Of a stretch of DNA of 64,000 nucleotides, positions 53,884 to 62,365 are shown in pieces (position 1 is the first letter of the stretch; every line of letters starts with the position of its first letter). The position numbers were made by a program, and so were the translations under genes. The notes below the pieces were generated by a model that saw only the letters and a list, made by a program, of their open reading frames with translations, ran no database searches and had not been told where the DNA came from. This stretch comes from Rhizobium mayense (GTDB taxonomy: Bacteria; Pseudomonadota; Alphaproteobacteria; Rhizobiales; Rhizobiaceae), in NCBI RefSeq assembly GCF_030272705.1, contig NZ_JARFYM010000005.1:124001-188000 (forward strand), written 5' to 3'.

Positions 53884-53904
53884 GCCCCGCTTGCGCGGGG
53901 CTTT
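53884..53904 (+). terminator. Terminator of the PRC-barrel gene
   Basis: GCCCCGC-TTGC-GCGGGGC (53884-53890 with 53895-53901) followed by TTTGG; it sits between convergent genes. Confidence 0.68.
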
Positions 53905-53917
53905 GGTTGTGCTGCTT

Positions 53918-54313
53918 TTATTGAAACCGTCCGTTCCTTTGCACCACTTCGATCTTGTAGCCATCAGGATCGGTGACGAAGAAGAAGAGGGCGAACAATC
54001 TTCCATCGCGATTGAGCTCGATGACCTTGCCGGGATTCAGACCGAGCTCGGTGAAGCGCGCGTGCTCGTCCCGAAGTTCGTTGACGGATACAGCGAGGTG
54101 GCCATAGCCGTCACCGAGCGCATAGGGCTCGATTCGGTCCTGATTGACGGTCAGTTCCAGTTCAAAACCGGTCTCGGGATTGCTGAGATAGATCAGCGTA
54201 AATGTCGGGAAGGCGATGCGGTCGGCGACCGTTAGCCCGAAAGCCTTGCTGTAGAAATCGACCGAGCGCGCTTCATCGAGGACTCGGATCATCGAATGGA
54301 TCATTTTCGCCAT
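53918..54313 (-). CDS. Lactoylglutathione lyase-like glyoxalase (VOC family)
   Basis: The protein has 131 residues from the ATG at 54313 after GGGAGGTG; upstream frame is excluded. The vicinal-oxygen-chelate fold shows the metal ligands MIHSMIRV (His), a Glu in GFELELTVN, a His in GYGHLAV and Glu in YKIEVVQ, all four of glyoxalase I. The enzyme would convert the methylglyoxal-glutathione adduct to lactoylglutathione. It is close to gloA in length and spacing, but other VOC lyases cannot be ruled out. Confidence 0.85.
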   Translation of the reverse strand: MAKMIHSMIRVLDEARSVDFYSKAFGLTVADRIAFPTFTLIYLSNPETGFELELTVNQDRIEPYALGDGYGHLAVSVNELRDEHARFTELGLNPGKVIELNRDGRLFALFFFVTDPDGYKIEVVQRNGRFQ

Positions 54314-54480
54314 ATACGCACCTCCCTGGCGCCAAGTGTGGTCTCCGATGTGAAGCATGAACCCCAAAAAAACTGCGAAGCGATTTTCGGACAAGATCGC
54401 GCACGCAAGCCGTCAGAGCCATGCCGCCTAGAACGCCTTGCTTCACTTGAACGCACAAAGGTTGTTCTAGTCTTTTGAAA

Positions 54481-54528
54481 CTAGAGCATCTTATCCGCTT
54501 GTGGGTGGTACCCGCGGGATGCTCTAGC
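54481..54528. repeat. Palindromic intergenic element with 10-bp arms
   Basis: CTAGAGCATC (54481-54490) and GATGCTCTAG (54519-54528) frame a GC-rich centre. It lies just beyond the stop of the ABC permease and may act as a transcript end; the arm sequence resembles a palindromic repeat often found between rhizobial genes. Confidence 0.5.
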
Positions 54529-54535
54529 CGCGGCA

Positions 54536-55288
54536 TCAGGGCAGCGGCTGCAAGCCGATTTTGCGAGTAACGGCATGTTCGATCATCTCCATGCCGTCAT
54601 AGATCAACACCGCCATCAGGCCGACGATCAAGCCGCCCTGCAGGATGAAGGCAGTGTTGTCGTTGATCAGGCCGGCGATGATGACTTCGCCGAGCCCCTT
54701 CGCCGCAACGGTCGAACCGATCGTCGCCGTACCGATATTGATGACGGTGGCGATCTTCAGGCCTTCGATGATCAGCGGCAGAGCGAGCGGCAGTTCGACC
54801 TGAAACAGCCGCTGCCAGCCGTTCATGCCCATGCCGTCGGCGGCGTCGAGCACGGAAGCGGGCACCTGCTGCAGGCCGGCGACGGTATTTTCGAAAATTG
54901 GCAGAAGCGCGTATAGAAAAAGCGCAATCAGCGTCGGCACCGCGCCGAAACCGGTGGTGGAGATAGCGAGAGCCAGCACCGCGACCGGGGGAAAGGTCTG
55001 CCCGGCATTGGCGATCGCCCGCGACAAGGGCAGGAAATCGGCGCCGCTCTTGCGGGTGACGAAGATGCCGCCGAGCACGGCGAGAATACCGCTGGCGGCG
55101 ATCGAGACGAGGATCAGCTCCATATGGCTGATCGCGAGGCCGACCAGGCTGTTCTGCGTATAGATCGGCGATGCCCCGAATTTGGTGAGCGGTGCCAGAA
55201 TCGGTATCAGCCATTCCGGCCGGAACAGCAGCACCAGCAGCAGCGCCAGCGCCAGGAAGCGGAAGATGTTGGCGGTCAGAAATTTCAT
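54536..55288 (-). CDS. Osmoprotectant ABC transporter permease (YehW-like)
   Basis: The protein has 250 residues from the ATG at 55288, overlapping the stop of the ATPase gene as ATGA. Five or six membrane helices and the binding-protein-dependent permease loop ADGMGMNGWQRLFQVELPLALPLIIEGLK (EAA motif, GMNGWQ...LPLALP) are seen. Its size and place in a binding protein/permease/ATPase/permease operon match E. coli OsmF-YehYXW, a low-affinity betaine-type system induced under osmotic stress. The substrate here is unproven. Confidence 0.88.
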   Translation of the reverse strand: MKFLTANIFRFLALALLLVLLFRPEWLIPILAPLTKFGASPIYTQNSLVGLAISHMELILVSIAASGILAVLGGIFVTRKSGADFLPLSRAIANAGQTFPPVAVLALAISTTGFGAVPTLIALFLYALLPIFENTVAGLQQVPASVLDAADGMGMNGWQRLFQVELPLALPLIIEGLKIATVINIGTATIGSTVAAKGLGEVIIAGLINDNTAFILQGGLIVGLMAVLIYDGMEMIEHAVTRKIGLQPLP

Positions 55289-56232
55289 GCTTTGCGGCCC
55301 AGCTCGATCAAATGCCGCATGGAGATCGAGCCGACCGGCACGTTGCTGTCGTCTTCGACCACCGCCTCGTCGGCACCCTGCCAGATCATCTCCGCCAGCG
55401 CATCGCGCAGATTGAGTGTCTGCGGCAGGCGGTAGTTGAGCCCCGGTCGCGGCGGCTGCATGCTTTCCCTGAGCGGCAGCAGCGACATCAGCTTCAGCGC
55501 CCGGTCGGAGGTGCCGGTCAGTTGCTGCACGAAGGGATCCGCCGGTTCGGTCAGGATCTTCCCCGGTTCCGAACATTGCAGCAGCTTGCCTTCGCTCATG
55601 ACGGCGATCTTGTCGCCGAGATGGAAGGCTTCGTCCATGTCATGGGTGACGAGAACGATGGTCGTGCCGAACTGCTTCTGGATGGCCAGAAGATCGTCCT
55701 GCGCCTTGCCGCGGATGACAGGATCGAGGGCACCGAAGGGCTCGTCCATCAGCAGCACTTCCGGCTCGGCCGCAAGCGCACGGGCGACGCCAACGCGCTG
55801 CTGCTGGCCGCCGGAAAGCTGGCTCGGATATTTCGACGCGAAGGTGCCGGGATCCAGATGGAAGAGATTGAGCAGTTCCTCGACACGCTGGTCGATGCGT
55901 GCCTTCTCCCAGCCGAGCAGTTGCGGCACGGTGGCGATGTTCTGCGCCACGGTGCGGTGCGGAAACAGGCCGTGGCCCTGAATGGCATAGCCGATGCCGC
56001 GGCGCAGCTCGGTCGCCGGCACGGTCGTGACATCCTGGCCGCGGAGTAAAATCCGGCCGGCAGAGATCGGCACCAACCGGTTGATCATGCGCATCAGCGT
56101 CGACTTACCGGAGCCGGAGGTGCCGACGATGACGGTGATCGTGCCCTTTTCCATGCTCATGCTGACATTGTCGACCACGGCGACACTGCCGTAGCGCTTG
56201 GTCACGCCTTTCAGCTCGATCATGGTGGTCAT
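55285..56232 (-). CDS. Osmoprotectant ABC transporter ATP-binding protein (YehX-like)
   Basis: The protein has 315 residues. Walker A is GTSGSGKST, the signature is LSGGQQQRV, Walker B is VLLMDEP and the switch region is LVTHDMDEAF. After the ABC domain comes a single CBS-like segment (about 265-312, NVPVGSISMRHLIEL), common in glycine-betaine/choline ATPases, where it senses ionic strength or nucleotides. Start and stop overlap the two permease genes as ATGA, so all three are coupled. Confidence 0.92.
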   Translation of the reverse strand: MTTMIELKGVTKRYGSVAVVDNVSMSMEKGTITVIVGTSGSGKSTLMRMINRLVPISAGRILLRGQDVTTVPATELRRGIGYAIQGHGLFPHRTVAQNIATVPQLLGWEKARIDQRVEELLNLFHLDPGTFASKYPSQLSGGQQQRVGVARALAAEPEVLLMDEPFGALDPVIRGKAQDDLLAIQKQFGTTIVLVTHDMDEAFHLGDKIAVMSEGKLLQCSEPGKILTEPADPFVQQLTGTSDRALKLMSLLPLRESMQPPRPGLNYRLPQTLNLRDALAEMIWQGADEAVVEDDSNVPVGSISMRHLIELGRKA

Positions 56233-57395
56233 GCGCTTTGTCCTCGGATGCTGTCGATGACCGCATCGAGGATGACGGCCGATGAGAAGGCAAGAAAGAC
56301 CGTCGGCACGGCGCCGAGCAGCACCAGGTCATTGGCTGTCTGGCCGATGCCCTGGAAGATGAAGAGACCGAAACCGCCGCCGCCAATCAGCGCCGCGACG
56401 GTGACGAGGCCGATCGCCTGCACCAGCACGATGCGAATGCCGGTCAGGATGACCGGGAAGGCGAGCGGCAAATCGATGCCGGTTAGTATCTGCCGGCGCG
56501 TCAGTCCCATGCCGGCGGCGGCATCACGCACTGAGGGATCGACGCCGGCGAGCCCGACGACGGTATTGGCGACGATCGGCAGCAGCGAATAGATCACCAG
56601 CGCCACCAGCGCCGGCGCAGTGCCGATGCCTTGAACGCCGATCGCGGCTGCGAAAGGGACATGGGTGGCGATATAGCCGAGCGGCAGCATCAAAATGCCG
56701 AACAGGGCCAGGCTCGGAATGGTCTGCACCAGGCTCAAGCCGCGCAGCACGACGGCGCGAAGTCTCGGCTGCCAATAGCAGAAGATGCCGAGCGGCAGGG
56801 CGAGCACGATGGCGATGGCGACCGAGCCGAGCGACAGGAACACGTGGCCCAGCGCCTCGTTCCAGAATTTGTCGGCATTGTTGCCGTACTCCTTCATGAT
56901 CGACAGATTGTCGAGCAGGCCCGATCTGAGGATGACGCCGAGGATCGCCGTGTAGAGGGCGAGCGATGCGACCCGAAGCCATGGCGTCAGCTGCAGCTTC
57001 ACCAGCGCATCGGAAATCACCAGGCCGATGACGGCGAGCAGCACCCAGAAGCAACCACCGGGCGTGATGCGCGCCACAGCGCTGCCGGCCGGCGTGGCCG
57101 CGGTCGAGACGAGGCCGAGCGTGACGATCAGAAGGGCGATGGCGAGTGTCGCGATGCCGAGGCGGACGAGCTGGTTACGCAGGAAAAGAGCGGCAAGCGC
57201 CGTGGCGACGAGAAGAATAAGCAGCGCCAGCGCGACCGGCTGAGCGAGGAGCTGCGTCAGCAATTGCGGCTTGCCGGCGGCAATACGGTTTGCCTTGACG
57301 ATGACGAACGGCATCGATGCCGCCGCCAGGAGGCCACCGGCCACCAGCACCATTCCAAGACGGTCCACCCTGCGGACCGCAAGTGCATCTTCCAT
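56229..57395 (-). CDS. Osmoprotectant ABC transporter permease (YehY-like)
   Basis: The protein has 388 residues from the ATG at 57395 after GGAG. It is longer than usual permeases: the first 190 residues add about four extra membrane helices, as in E. coli YehY. The C-terminal half carries the transport loop DAAAGMGLTRRQILTGIDLPLAFPVILTG (EAA: GMGLTRRQIL, LPLAFP). The gene overlaps the ATPase start. A hairpin separates it from the binding-protein gene upstream. Confidence 0.9.
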   Translation of the reverse strand: MEDALAVRRVDRLGMVLVAGGLLAAASMPFVIVKANRIAAGKPQLLTQLLAQPVALALLILLVATALAALFLRNQLVRLGIATLAIALLIVTLGLVSTAATPAGSAVARITPGGCFWVLLAVIGLVISDALVKLQLTPWLRVASLALYTAILGVILRSGLLDNLSIMKEYGNNADKFWNEALGHVFLSLGSVAIAIVLALPLGIFCYWQPRLRAVVLRGLSLVQTIPSLALFGILMLPLGYIATHVPFAAAIGVQGIGTAPALVALVIYSLLPIVANTVVGLAGVDPSVRDAAAGMGLTRRQILTGIDLPLAFPVILTGIRIVLVQAIGLVTVAALIGGGGFGLFIFQGIGQTANDLVLLGAVPTVFLAFSSAVILDAVIDSIRGQSA

Positions 57396-57474
57396 CAAGC
57401 AAGCTCCGTCAGCGCATGATCTCAAAACGCGCAAAGCGGTTTTTGGCCAAGATCACGCCTCATCAAATATGACT

Positions 57475-57503
57475 GCGGCTCCACCTTATCAAAGCGGAGC
57501 CGC
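57475..57503 (-). other. Hairpin between binding-protein and permease genes
   Basis: GCGGCTCC (57475-57482) pairs with GGAGCCGC (57496-57503) around 13 nt. It lies 19 bp beyond the osmF-like stop and may stabilise that mRNA or attenuate the downstream genes; there is no strong T-run. Confidence 0.5.
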
Positions 57504-57522
57504 GAGGGTAGTTGGTAAAGTC

Positions 57523-58431
57523 TTACTTCAGGAAGCCGTTTTCCTTGAGGTAGGATTCGGCAACCGACTTGGCCGGCTCGCCATCGACCTGGATACGGCC
57601 GTTCAGCTTGCGCAGCACGTCGGCGGTCAGGCCCTTGAAGATCGGGGCCAAAACCTCTTCGATCTTCGGATTGGCCTTCAGCACAGCTTCGCGGATGATC
57701 GGCGTCGGTGCATAAACCGGCTGCACGCTCTTGTCGTCTTCGAGAACCGTCAGTTCAGCCGCCTCGATGGCGCCGTCCGTGCCGTAAACCATGGCGGTGT
57801 TGACGCCGTTGGTCTGGTCGGCCGCAGCCTTGATCGTCGCCGCGGTGTCGCCGCCGGAGAGCACGACTTCCTGGTCGGGCTTGATCTGGAAGCTGTAGGT
57901 CGCCTGGAAGGCCGGCAGAGCAGCCGGCGAGTTGACGAACTCGGAAGAGGCCGCAAGCTTTACCGGGCCGCCGCCGGCAACCCATTTGCCGAAATCGGAC
58001 ATGGTCTTGAGCTTGGCCGGACCGGCAACGTCGTTGCGAACGGCAATCGCCCAGGTGTTGTTGGCGGGCGAGGGCGTCAGCCAGACAATCTTGTTGGCGT
58101 CGTAGTCGAGTTTTTTCGCCTGGTCATAGCCCTGCTGCAGGTTCTTCCAGGCCGGATCGTCGGCCTTGTTGAAGAAGAAGCCGGCATTGCCCGTATATTC
58201 GGCATAGATGTCGATTTCGCCGGCCGTGATCGCCTTGCGCAGAACCGGCGTCGTGCCGAGCGCGATGCGGTCCTTCGCCTTGATGCCGTTGGCATTGAGC
58301 GCGGCGAAGATGATATTGCCGAGCAGCGTGCCTTCCGTGTCGATCTTCGAGGAGACTACGACGTCGGCGGCGCTGGCGCCGTTGGCCACGAAAGCCGCCA
58401 GCGCGGCGGCGAGTGCGAGCTTCTTGAACAT
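57523..58431 (-). CDS. Osmoprotectant ABC transporter substrate-binding protein (OsmF-like)
   Basis: The protein has 302 residues from the ATG at 58431. A signal peptide runs to about GASAAD. It belongs to the glycine-betaine/choline/quaternary-amine binding family (OpuAC): VSSKIDTEGTLLGN, IDIYAEYTGN, WLTPSPANNTWAIAV and a run of aromatic residues for the cation cage. Size and order match E. coli OsmF. It is first in the operon, with the two permeases and the ATPase following on the same strand. Confidence 0.92.
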   Translation of the reverse strand: MFKKLALAAALAAFVANGASAADVVVSSKIDTEGTLLGNIIFAALNANGIKAKDRIALGTTPVLRKAITAGEIDIYAEYTGNAGFFFNKADDPAWKNLQQGYDQAKKLDYDANKIVWLTPSPANNTWAIAVRNDVAGPAKLKTMSDFGKWVAGGGPVKLAASSEFVNSPAALPAFQATYSFQIKPDQEVVLSGGDTAATIKAAADQTNGVNTAMVYGTDGAIEAAELTVLEDDKSVQPVYAPTPIIREAVLKANPKIEEVLAPIFKGLTADVLRKLNGRIQVDGEPAKSVAESYLKENGFLK

Positions 58432-58886
58432 GGTGTTACCCTTTGTACCCCGTTGAACCGTTTGTCTCGCGTATCCGTTCGGTTCAAATCCGGTCCCCGG
58501 ACACGCCATGTATAACTGCGGGCCGAAGAACCCGCATGCGAAGTCCTGTCTGCGTCTTGGAGATAGTGCTCGTCATCAAAAAATCGATGACACGCCAATC
58601 AGCCACCTGCAGTCGCAGCACAATTATGACGAGGGCGCGCGGCATAAGCGCGAAAATAGATTTCTTTTTTCGGGGGCAAGTGCGTTTGTTTTTGTTCCCC
58701 TTACCCGTTTCGCCGCCGTTCCGATCTCTTGTTGACGGCTGGATCGGTTAGGTGGCGATCGAACGATAGTCATTGGCTTTCAGGTTTGGGATATCTTTTT
58801 TTGAGAACACATCATATCGTCACGGCGTCTGAGTTGGCACGCACGCGAAGGAGGACGTATGCAGCACGCTTGAAAGGTAGACTGGT
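58432..58886. other. Intergenic region osmF-like gene / dual-HTH regulator
   Basis: The gap is 455 bp. Short open frames in it have no ribosome site or family pattern and are not called. A T-rich stretch at 58660-58700 is the only composition change. Promoters of the two divergent genes must lie here. Confidence 0.55.
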
Positions 58887-60089
58887 TTGTATCTCGGGGC
58901 ACTGTTCATCGCCGATACGGTTTTCTCGATCGGCTCCGTCAGGGAGACCGCGCGCAGGCTGTCTTTTTCGGCCTCGACCGTGTCGAGCGCACTGCGGCGG
59001 CTGGAGACGGAGCTGGCAATGAAGCTCGTCGAACGAGCGTCCGGAGAACTTGCCACTCTGCTCGCGAGCTCGAAGGTGCAGAAGAGCCTGCAGCCGATCC
59101 TGTCGGCCATGCGGCAGCTCTCGGCGCTGACGAAGGAACCGCCCGCGCCGGAGAACTATGCGCAATGGGCGGCTCGCCTGCCGCTGAAGATCGCCACCAT
59201 CGAGCGCTTCCTTGAGGTCGCCGATCAGGGCAGCATCAACCGCGCAGCTCGCCGCCTGCGTCTCGGTCAGCCGCAGCTTTCGCTGCAGATCGCCAATCTG
59301 GAAGAATTCTTTGGCTGTCGCCTGTTCGAACGTCAGGCGCAGGGTTCGGTGCTGACCGATGCGGGACGCGACGTCTACGCCATCCTCGCCAGTATCGCCC
59401 AGGCATGGGATGAGATGAAGGCGGCAGCGGACGAGCGATTTCAGCGGACCGCGCGCGCCGTGCGCATAGGGTCGATCATCCCGACGGGTTCGGAAAGCTG
59501 GGTGGCTCGCTCGCTTGCCAGCCTCGTGGCACGCTGGAACATCAGCGGCAACCGCAACACGTTGTCCTTGATGCTGATGACCGCCGACGATCTGCGCGAG
59601 GCGCTGAGGTCCGGCCGGATCGATGTCGCCATCGTCGATTCCGTCTTCGGCCTGGATGCCTTCGAGCATATGGAACTGGTGGCGACCGACATGGTGGCGA
59701 TCGCACCGCCCGGCAGCACCGAGCAGACCGTGACAGCATTGGTCGAAAACCATCCGCTCTGCGTACCTAGCCCACGCACCGGCATCGGCAACGCTGCCAT
59801 GGCTTTCGGCTTTGACAGCGGCGACCGCCGCCGGTTTCGTGGTCGCGACATCACCTCGGCCGACTCGCTGCCCGTCATCGTCGATCTTGTCGCCAATCAC
59901 GGCTATGTTTCGTTTCTCGGCCGGGTCAGTGCCGCCCCAATCGCTGACAAGGTCCGGATCGTCAATCCGGACCACGTGCTGCCGCTGTCCTATCACTTGG
60001 CCCACAACGGCCGCCGCGCTTCGATCGATGCCTGCCGACTGATCCAGGAGGCGGTGCGGGAACTGGTGGGCAGGTTGGAAGCCGCCTGA
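58887..60089 (+). CDS. LysR-type regulator with two helix-turn-helix units
   Basis: The protein has 400 residues. The only workable start is the TTG at 58887 (AAAGG upstream); an in-frame TAG lies three codons before it and the next in-frame ATG would delete the first DNA-binding unit. The first helix-turn-helix is at about 14-40 (GSVRETARRLSFSASTVSSALRRLE) and a second at about 113-141 (GSINRAARRLRLGQPQLSLQIANLE). A LysR effector domain follows from about 190. Normal LysR proteins have one unit and about 300 residues, so this looks like a duplicated N-terminus. It diverges from the osmoprotectant operon, which it may control. Confidence 0.82.
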   Translation: MYLGALFIADTVFSIGSVRETARRLSFSASTVSSALRRLETELAMKLVERASGELATLLASSKVQKSLQPILSAMRQLSALTKEPPAPENYAQWAARLPLKIATIERFLEVADQGSINRAARRLRLGQPQLSLQIANLEEFFGCRLFERQAQGSVLTDAGRDVYAILASIAQAWDEMKAAADERFQRTARAVRIGSIIPTGSESWVARSLASLVARWNISGNRNTLSLMLMTADDLREALRSGRIDVAIVDSVFGLDAFEHMELVATDMVAIAPPGSTEQTVTALVENHPLCVPSPRTGIGNAAMAFGFDSGDRRRFRGRDITSADSLPVIVDLVANHGYVSFLGRVSAAPIADKVRIVNPDHVLPLSYHLAHNGRRASIDACRLIQEAVRELVGRLEAA

Positions 60090-60149
60090 AGACGCGGTTC
60101 ATATCGAGGTGATCTGGAACCAGCCGGCCCCAATCGCGTTACCTAACGT

Positions 60150-60167
60150 CACGTCCGTTCGGACGTG
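60150..60167. other. Stem-loop downstream of the dual-HTH regulator
   Basis: CACGTCC-GTTC-GGACGTG forms a 7-bp stem with a 4-nt loop between the regulator and the first His-rich gene. There is no T-run, so its role is unclear. Confidence 0.35.
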
Positions 60168-60226
60168 CGCATATTGATCCCATCCTGGCTGGATGTTTTG
60201 TCCGGCAATCAAGGAGACGAAAAGAA

Positions 60227-60472
60227 ATGAAAATTCTGGCAACAGCGCTCGTTGCGCTGGGCGTTATCGTTTTGCCCGCAACCTATACCGAAGCCCGCGA
60301 ATACCACCATCCGCATCACTTCGTTCATCACCCTCATTATTATCATCATTATTATTATCGCCATTATTATCATCGCGGTTATCACCATGCCTATGGATGG
60401 CATCACCATCGGCCAGTCCATCACCACTGGGATCGGGGTTATAGCCACAGGCAGCATTTCTCGCATAACTGA
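60227..60472 (+). CDS. His/Tyr-rich small exported protein (copy 1)
   Basis: The product has 81 residues. A signal peptide (to about TYTEAR) precedes a mature part of about 58 residues that is mostly His, Tyr, Arg and Gly (YHHPHHFVHHP, HHYYYRHYYHRGYHH). AAGGAG lies before the ATG. No fold is predicted; clusters of His could bind Zn, Cu or Ni in the periplasm. A second gene with the same signal-peptide wording follows 130 bp downstream. Confidence 0.78.
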   Translation: MKILATALVALGVIVLPATYTEAREYHHPHHFVHHPHYYHHYYYRHYYHRGYHHAYGWHHHRPVHHHWDRGYSHRQHFSHN

Positions 60473-60602
60473 TAGCGTCCGGCCATCCGGAACCATGCCT
60501 TCCCCTTGAGCGTTATCTCACTGTCCCCATTTGTGCGGGGACGGTGCCACCGGGCCGGCGCCGATGTCGCCGGCCTTGCGGATGCGTTCAAGGAGAAGAG
60601 AA

Positions 60603-60893
60603 ATGAGGATCATCGCAACAGCGTTAGTGGCGCTGGGTATCCTCGCGTTGCCAGTGACCAATGCTGAGGCTTACCATTATTATCACTATCATCATTACCA
60701 CCACCATTACGGCGGCCCCAGCGTGGTGATCTCACCGGGCTTCGGCGTCTATGTCGGTCCGAGCTACGGCTATCGCCACTACTACTATCGCGATTATTAT
60801 CGTGACCGCTATTGGGGCGGACCGTACTATGGGCACTATCGTTATGGGTATCGCCCCTATTGGCGCGATCGCTATTACGACCCATGGTACTGA
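60603..60893 (+). CDS. His/Tyr-rich small exported protein (copy 2)
   Basis: The product has 96 residues from the ATG at 60603 after AAGGAG; upstream frame is excluded. The signal peptide begins MRIIATALVALGILALPVT, nearly the same as copy 1 (MKILATALVALGVIVLPAT). The mature part has a His-Tyr cluster (YHYYHYHHYHHHY), a short SVVISPGFGVYVGPSYGY segment and a Tyr/Arg/Asp-rich tail. It is related to the glycine/tyrosine-rich periplasmic proteins common in Rhizobiales, with no assigned function. Confidence 0.8.
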   Translation: MRIIATALVALGILALPVTNAEAYHYYHYHHYHHHYGGPSVVISPGFGVYVGPSYGYRHYYYRDYYRDRYWGGPYYGHYRYGYRPYWRDRYYDPWY

Positions 60894-60910
60894 GCAGGCG
60901 GACATTCCGC

Positions 60911-60948
60911 TCCGGCAGGCAGGATAGATTCCGGCAGGCAGGATAGAT
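60911..60948. repeat. Exact 19-bp tandem duplication
   Basis: The unit TCCGGCAGGCAGGATAGAT (19 bp) occurs twice in direct succession after the stop of the second His-rich gene. It is a recent replication-slippage event in non-coding DNA. Confidence 0.9.
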
Positions 60949-61005
60949 GAAGAACGGCGCCGACAGGGGCCGTGGGCATAGTTGTTCAGCTCCCGTTGGG
61001 TGCGA

Positions 61006-61305
61006 TCAGACCGGGCTGAGCACATGCACGGCATGCGCGGCCATCAGGTCCTTCACCTTTTCCCCATAGGCCGCCATATGGGCCGAGGCGGCATGTGCCG
61101 TAAGCGCCGCCATGCTTTCCCATTTTTCGACCACTACGAACGTATCGGGACCGAACGCCGGGTTGGCGCCCTCGACATCCACCACGGCGGTATATTCGAT
61201 GCAGCCGTCCTCGGCGTGCACAGCCGGAACATTCGCCTGGAAGGCTTCGAGCACCGCGGCACGCTTGCCGGGCAGGGCGGTCAGGATGGCGAGAACGTGG
61301 ATCAT
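61006..61305 (-). CDS. Antibiotic biosynthesis monooxygenase (ABM)-domain protein, YgiN-like
   Basis: The product has 99 residues from the ATG at 61305 after AAAGGAA; upstream frame is excluded. The ferredoxin-like ABM fold is seen in MIHVLAILTALPGK, GCIEYTAVVD, FVVVEKWESMAALTAHAAS with the conserved E-x-W and H. YgiN-type members oxidise quinols without cofactor or protect from quinone stress. It is a single-gene unit converging on the His-rich pair. Confidence 0.88.
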   Translation of the reverse strand: MIHVLAILTALPGKRAAVLEAFQANVPAVHAEDGCIEYTAVVDVEGANPAFGPDTFVVVEKWESMAALTAHAASAHMAAYGEKVKDLMAAHAVHVLSPV

Positions 61306-61473
61306 GAGGTTTCCTTTGAATGGATCGGATGATGCTGAGGTAAGACAAAAAATTGGTGCAGTCGCAATTCGCACGACCAATGAAGCAAAATCGCCGCGGC
61401 ATTCAAAGTGATTACATGACAATCGACAAACATTAGTGCTTCCCTATGTTCATAAAAAAACGGGAGGGAGCCA

Positions 61474-61554
61474 ATGTCATCTGAATGGCCAATGTTCATA
61501 CTGCAGTCGATCGTGGTTTTTGGCTTGGTAGGCGCCCTGTTCATCAGGGCATAG
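61474..61554 (+). CDS. Candidate 26-residue single-helix membrane peptide
   Basis: A strong GGGAGGGAG site lies 4 nt before the ATG of a 26-codon frame reading MSSEWPMFILQSIVVFGLVG then ALFIRA. It is one hydrophobic helix with short polar ends, the typical look of bacterial membrane micropeptides. No other gene fits in this gap (61306-61766). No homologue can be checked here; the ribosome site and composition are the only evidence. Confidence 0.45.
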   Translation: MSSEWPMFILQSIVVFGLVGALFIRA

Positions 61555-61766
61555 CAGCCATCGTCGCCGCATGAACCACAGTTTCCCGGTTCCGAAGCCA
61601 AGCAGCCCGACCGATCAGACGGTCGAGCTGCTCTACGATCCGATCAGGGGTCAAATCCAACCAGATGATAAATCACTAAGTTGAACTTATTATAAGTCAA
61701 CTACTATTTTGGGCTTTCTTTCCCACCATCAGAACCGCGCGAACCTCACATCAAGACCAAGCCTGG

Positions 61767-61982
61767 TCAATCGTGCCCGCGCCCACGATATGTCGTCGGA
61801 ACGCCGGCCGCTTCATGGCATTGCGCGAGAGTTTCCAGCCATGTTGCCAGCCCATCCGGCACTTTGGCATTCCCCGCTTCCAATGCCTCCACCCATGACA
61901 GGTCACATTGCAGGGCGCTCGCCAAATTGATCGGCGTCCAACGGATATGCAAAAGGCATTCGGAAAAGCGTTCTGGGGTCAT
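61767..61982 (-). CDS. Short helix-turn-helix-like protein
   Basis: The product has 71 residues from the ATG at 61982 (GCGGAG 7 nt upstream); a TTG further upstream is the alternative. The segment FSECLLHIRWTPINLASALQCDLSWVEALEAG resembles the helix 1-4 arrangement of XRE-type DNA-binding domains, and the rest is short. It is a small probable regulator without known target. Confidence 0.62.
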   Translation of the reverse strand: MTPERFSECLLHIRWTPINLASALQCDLSWVEALEAGNAKVPDGLATWLETLAQCHEAAGVPTTYRGRGHD

Positions 61983-62152
61983 GATATTCTCCGCGATAGC
62001 ATTCAAGGTGTCAGCGAGTGGTACGACGTTAGAGAGGCTTGCTTATGGCCTATAGACAATGCTCGTTCGCATCCGTCGCGACACGAGGCGTCAGCACAGA
62101 AAAACTCAAGAACTTCTAACGATATAACTATCTTATTTTTATTGGAGAAATA

Positions 62153-62228
62153 TGGTGCCGCTTACGTGACTCGAACACGTGACCCCATCATTACGAATGA
62201 TGTGCTCTACCGACTGAGCTAAAGCGGC
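62153..62228 (-). tRNA. tRNA-Thr(CGT)
   Basis: Read on the minus strand, GCCGCTT pairs with AAGCGGC and CCA is encoded. The D arm is GCTC...GAGC, the anticodon loop TTCGTAA with anticodon CGT is closed by CATCA/TGATG, and the T arm holds TTCGAGT. The length is 76 nt. It reads the ACG codon. Confidence 0.97.
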
Positions 62229-62365
62229 ATTTCAGGGCGTTCGGTGCTGCCCCGCGATTTGCATGGCGCTGATACAGTCAATGCGGCGAGATTTCAAGCG
62301 TTCAAATTGCCGAATGGCAAAAAAGCGAGAGGCTTGTGAAAAACCGGCCATGCGCATGAGCGTTC

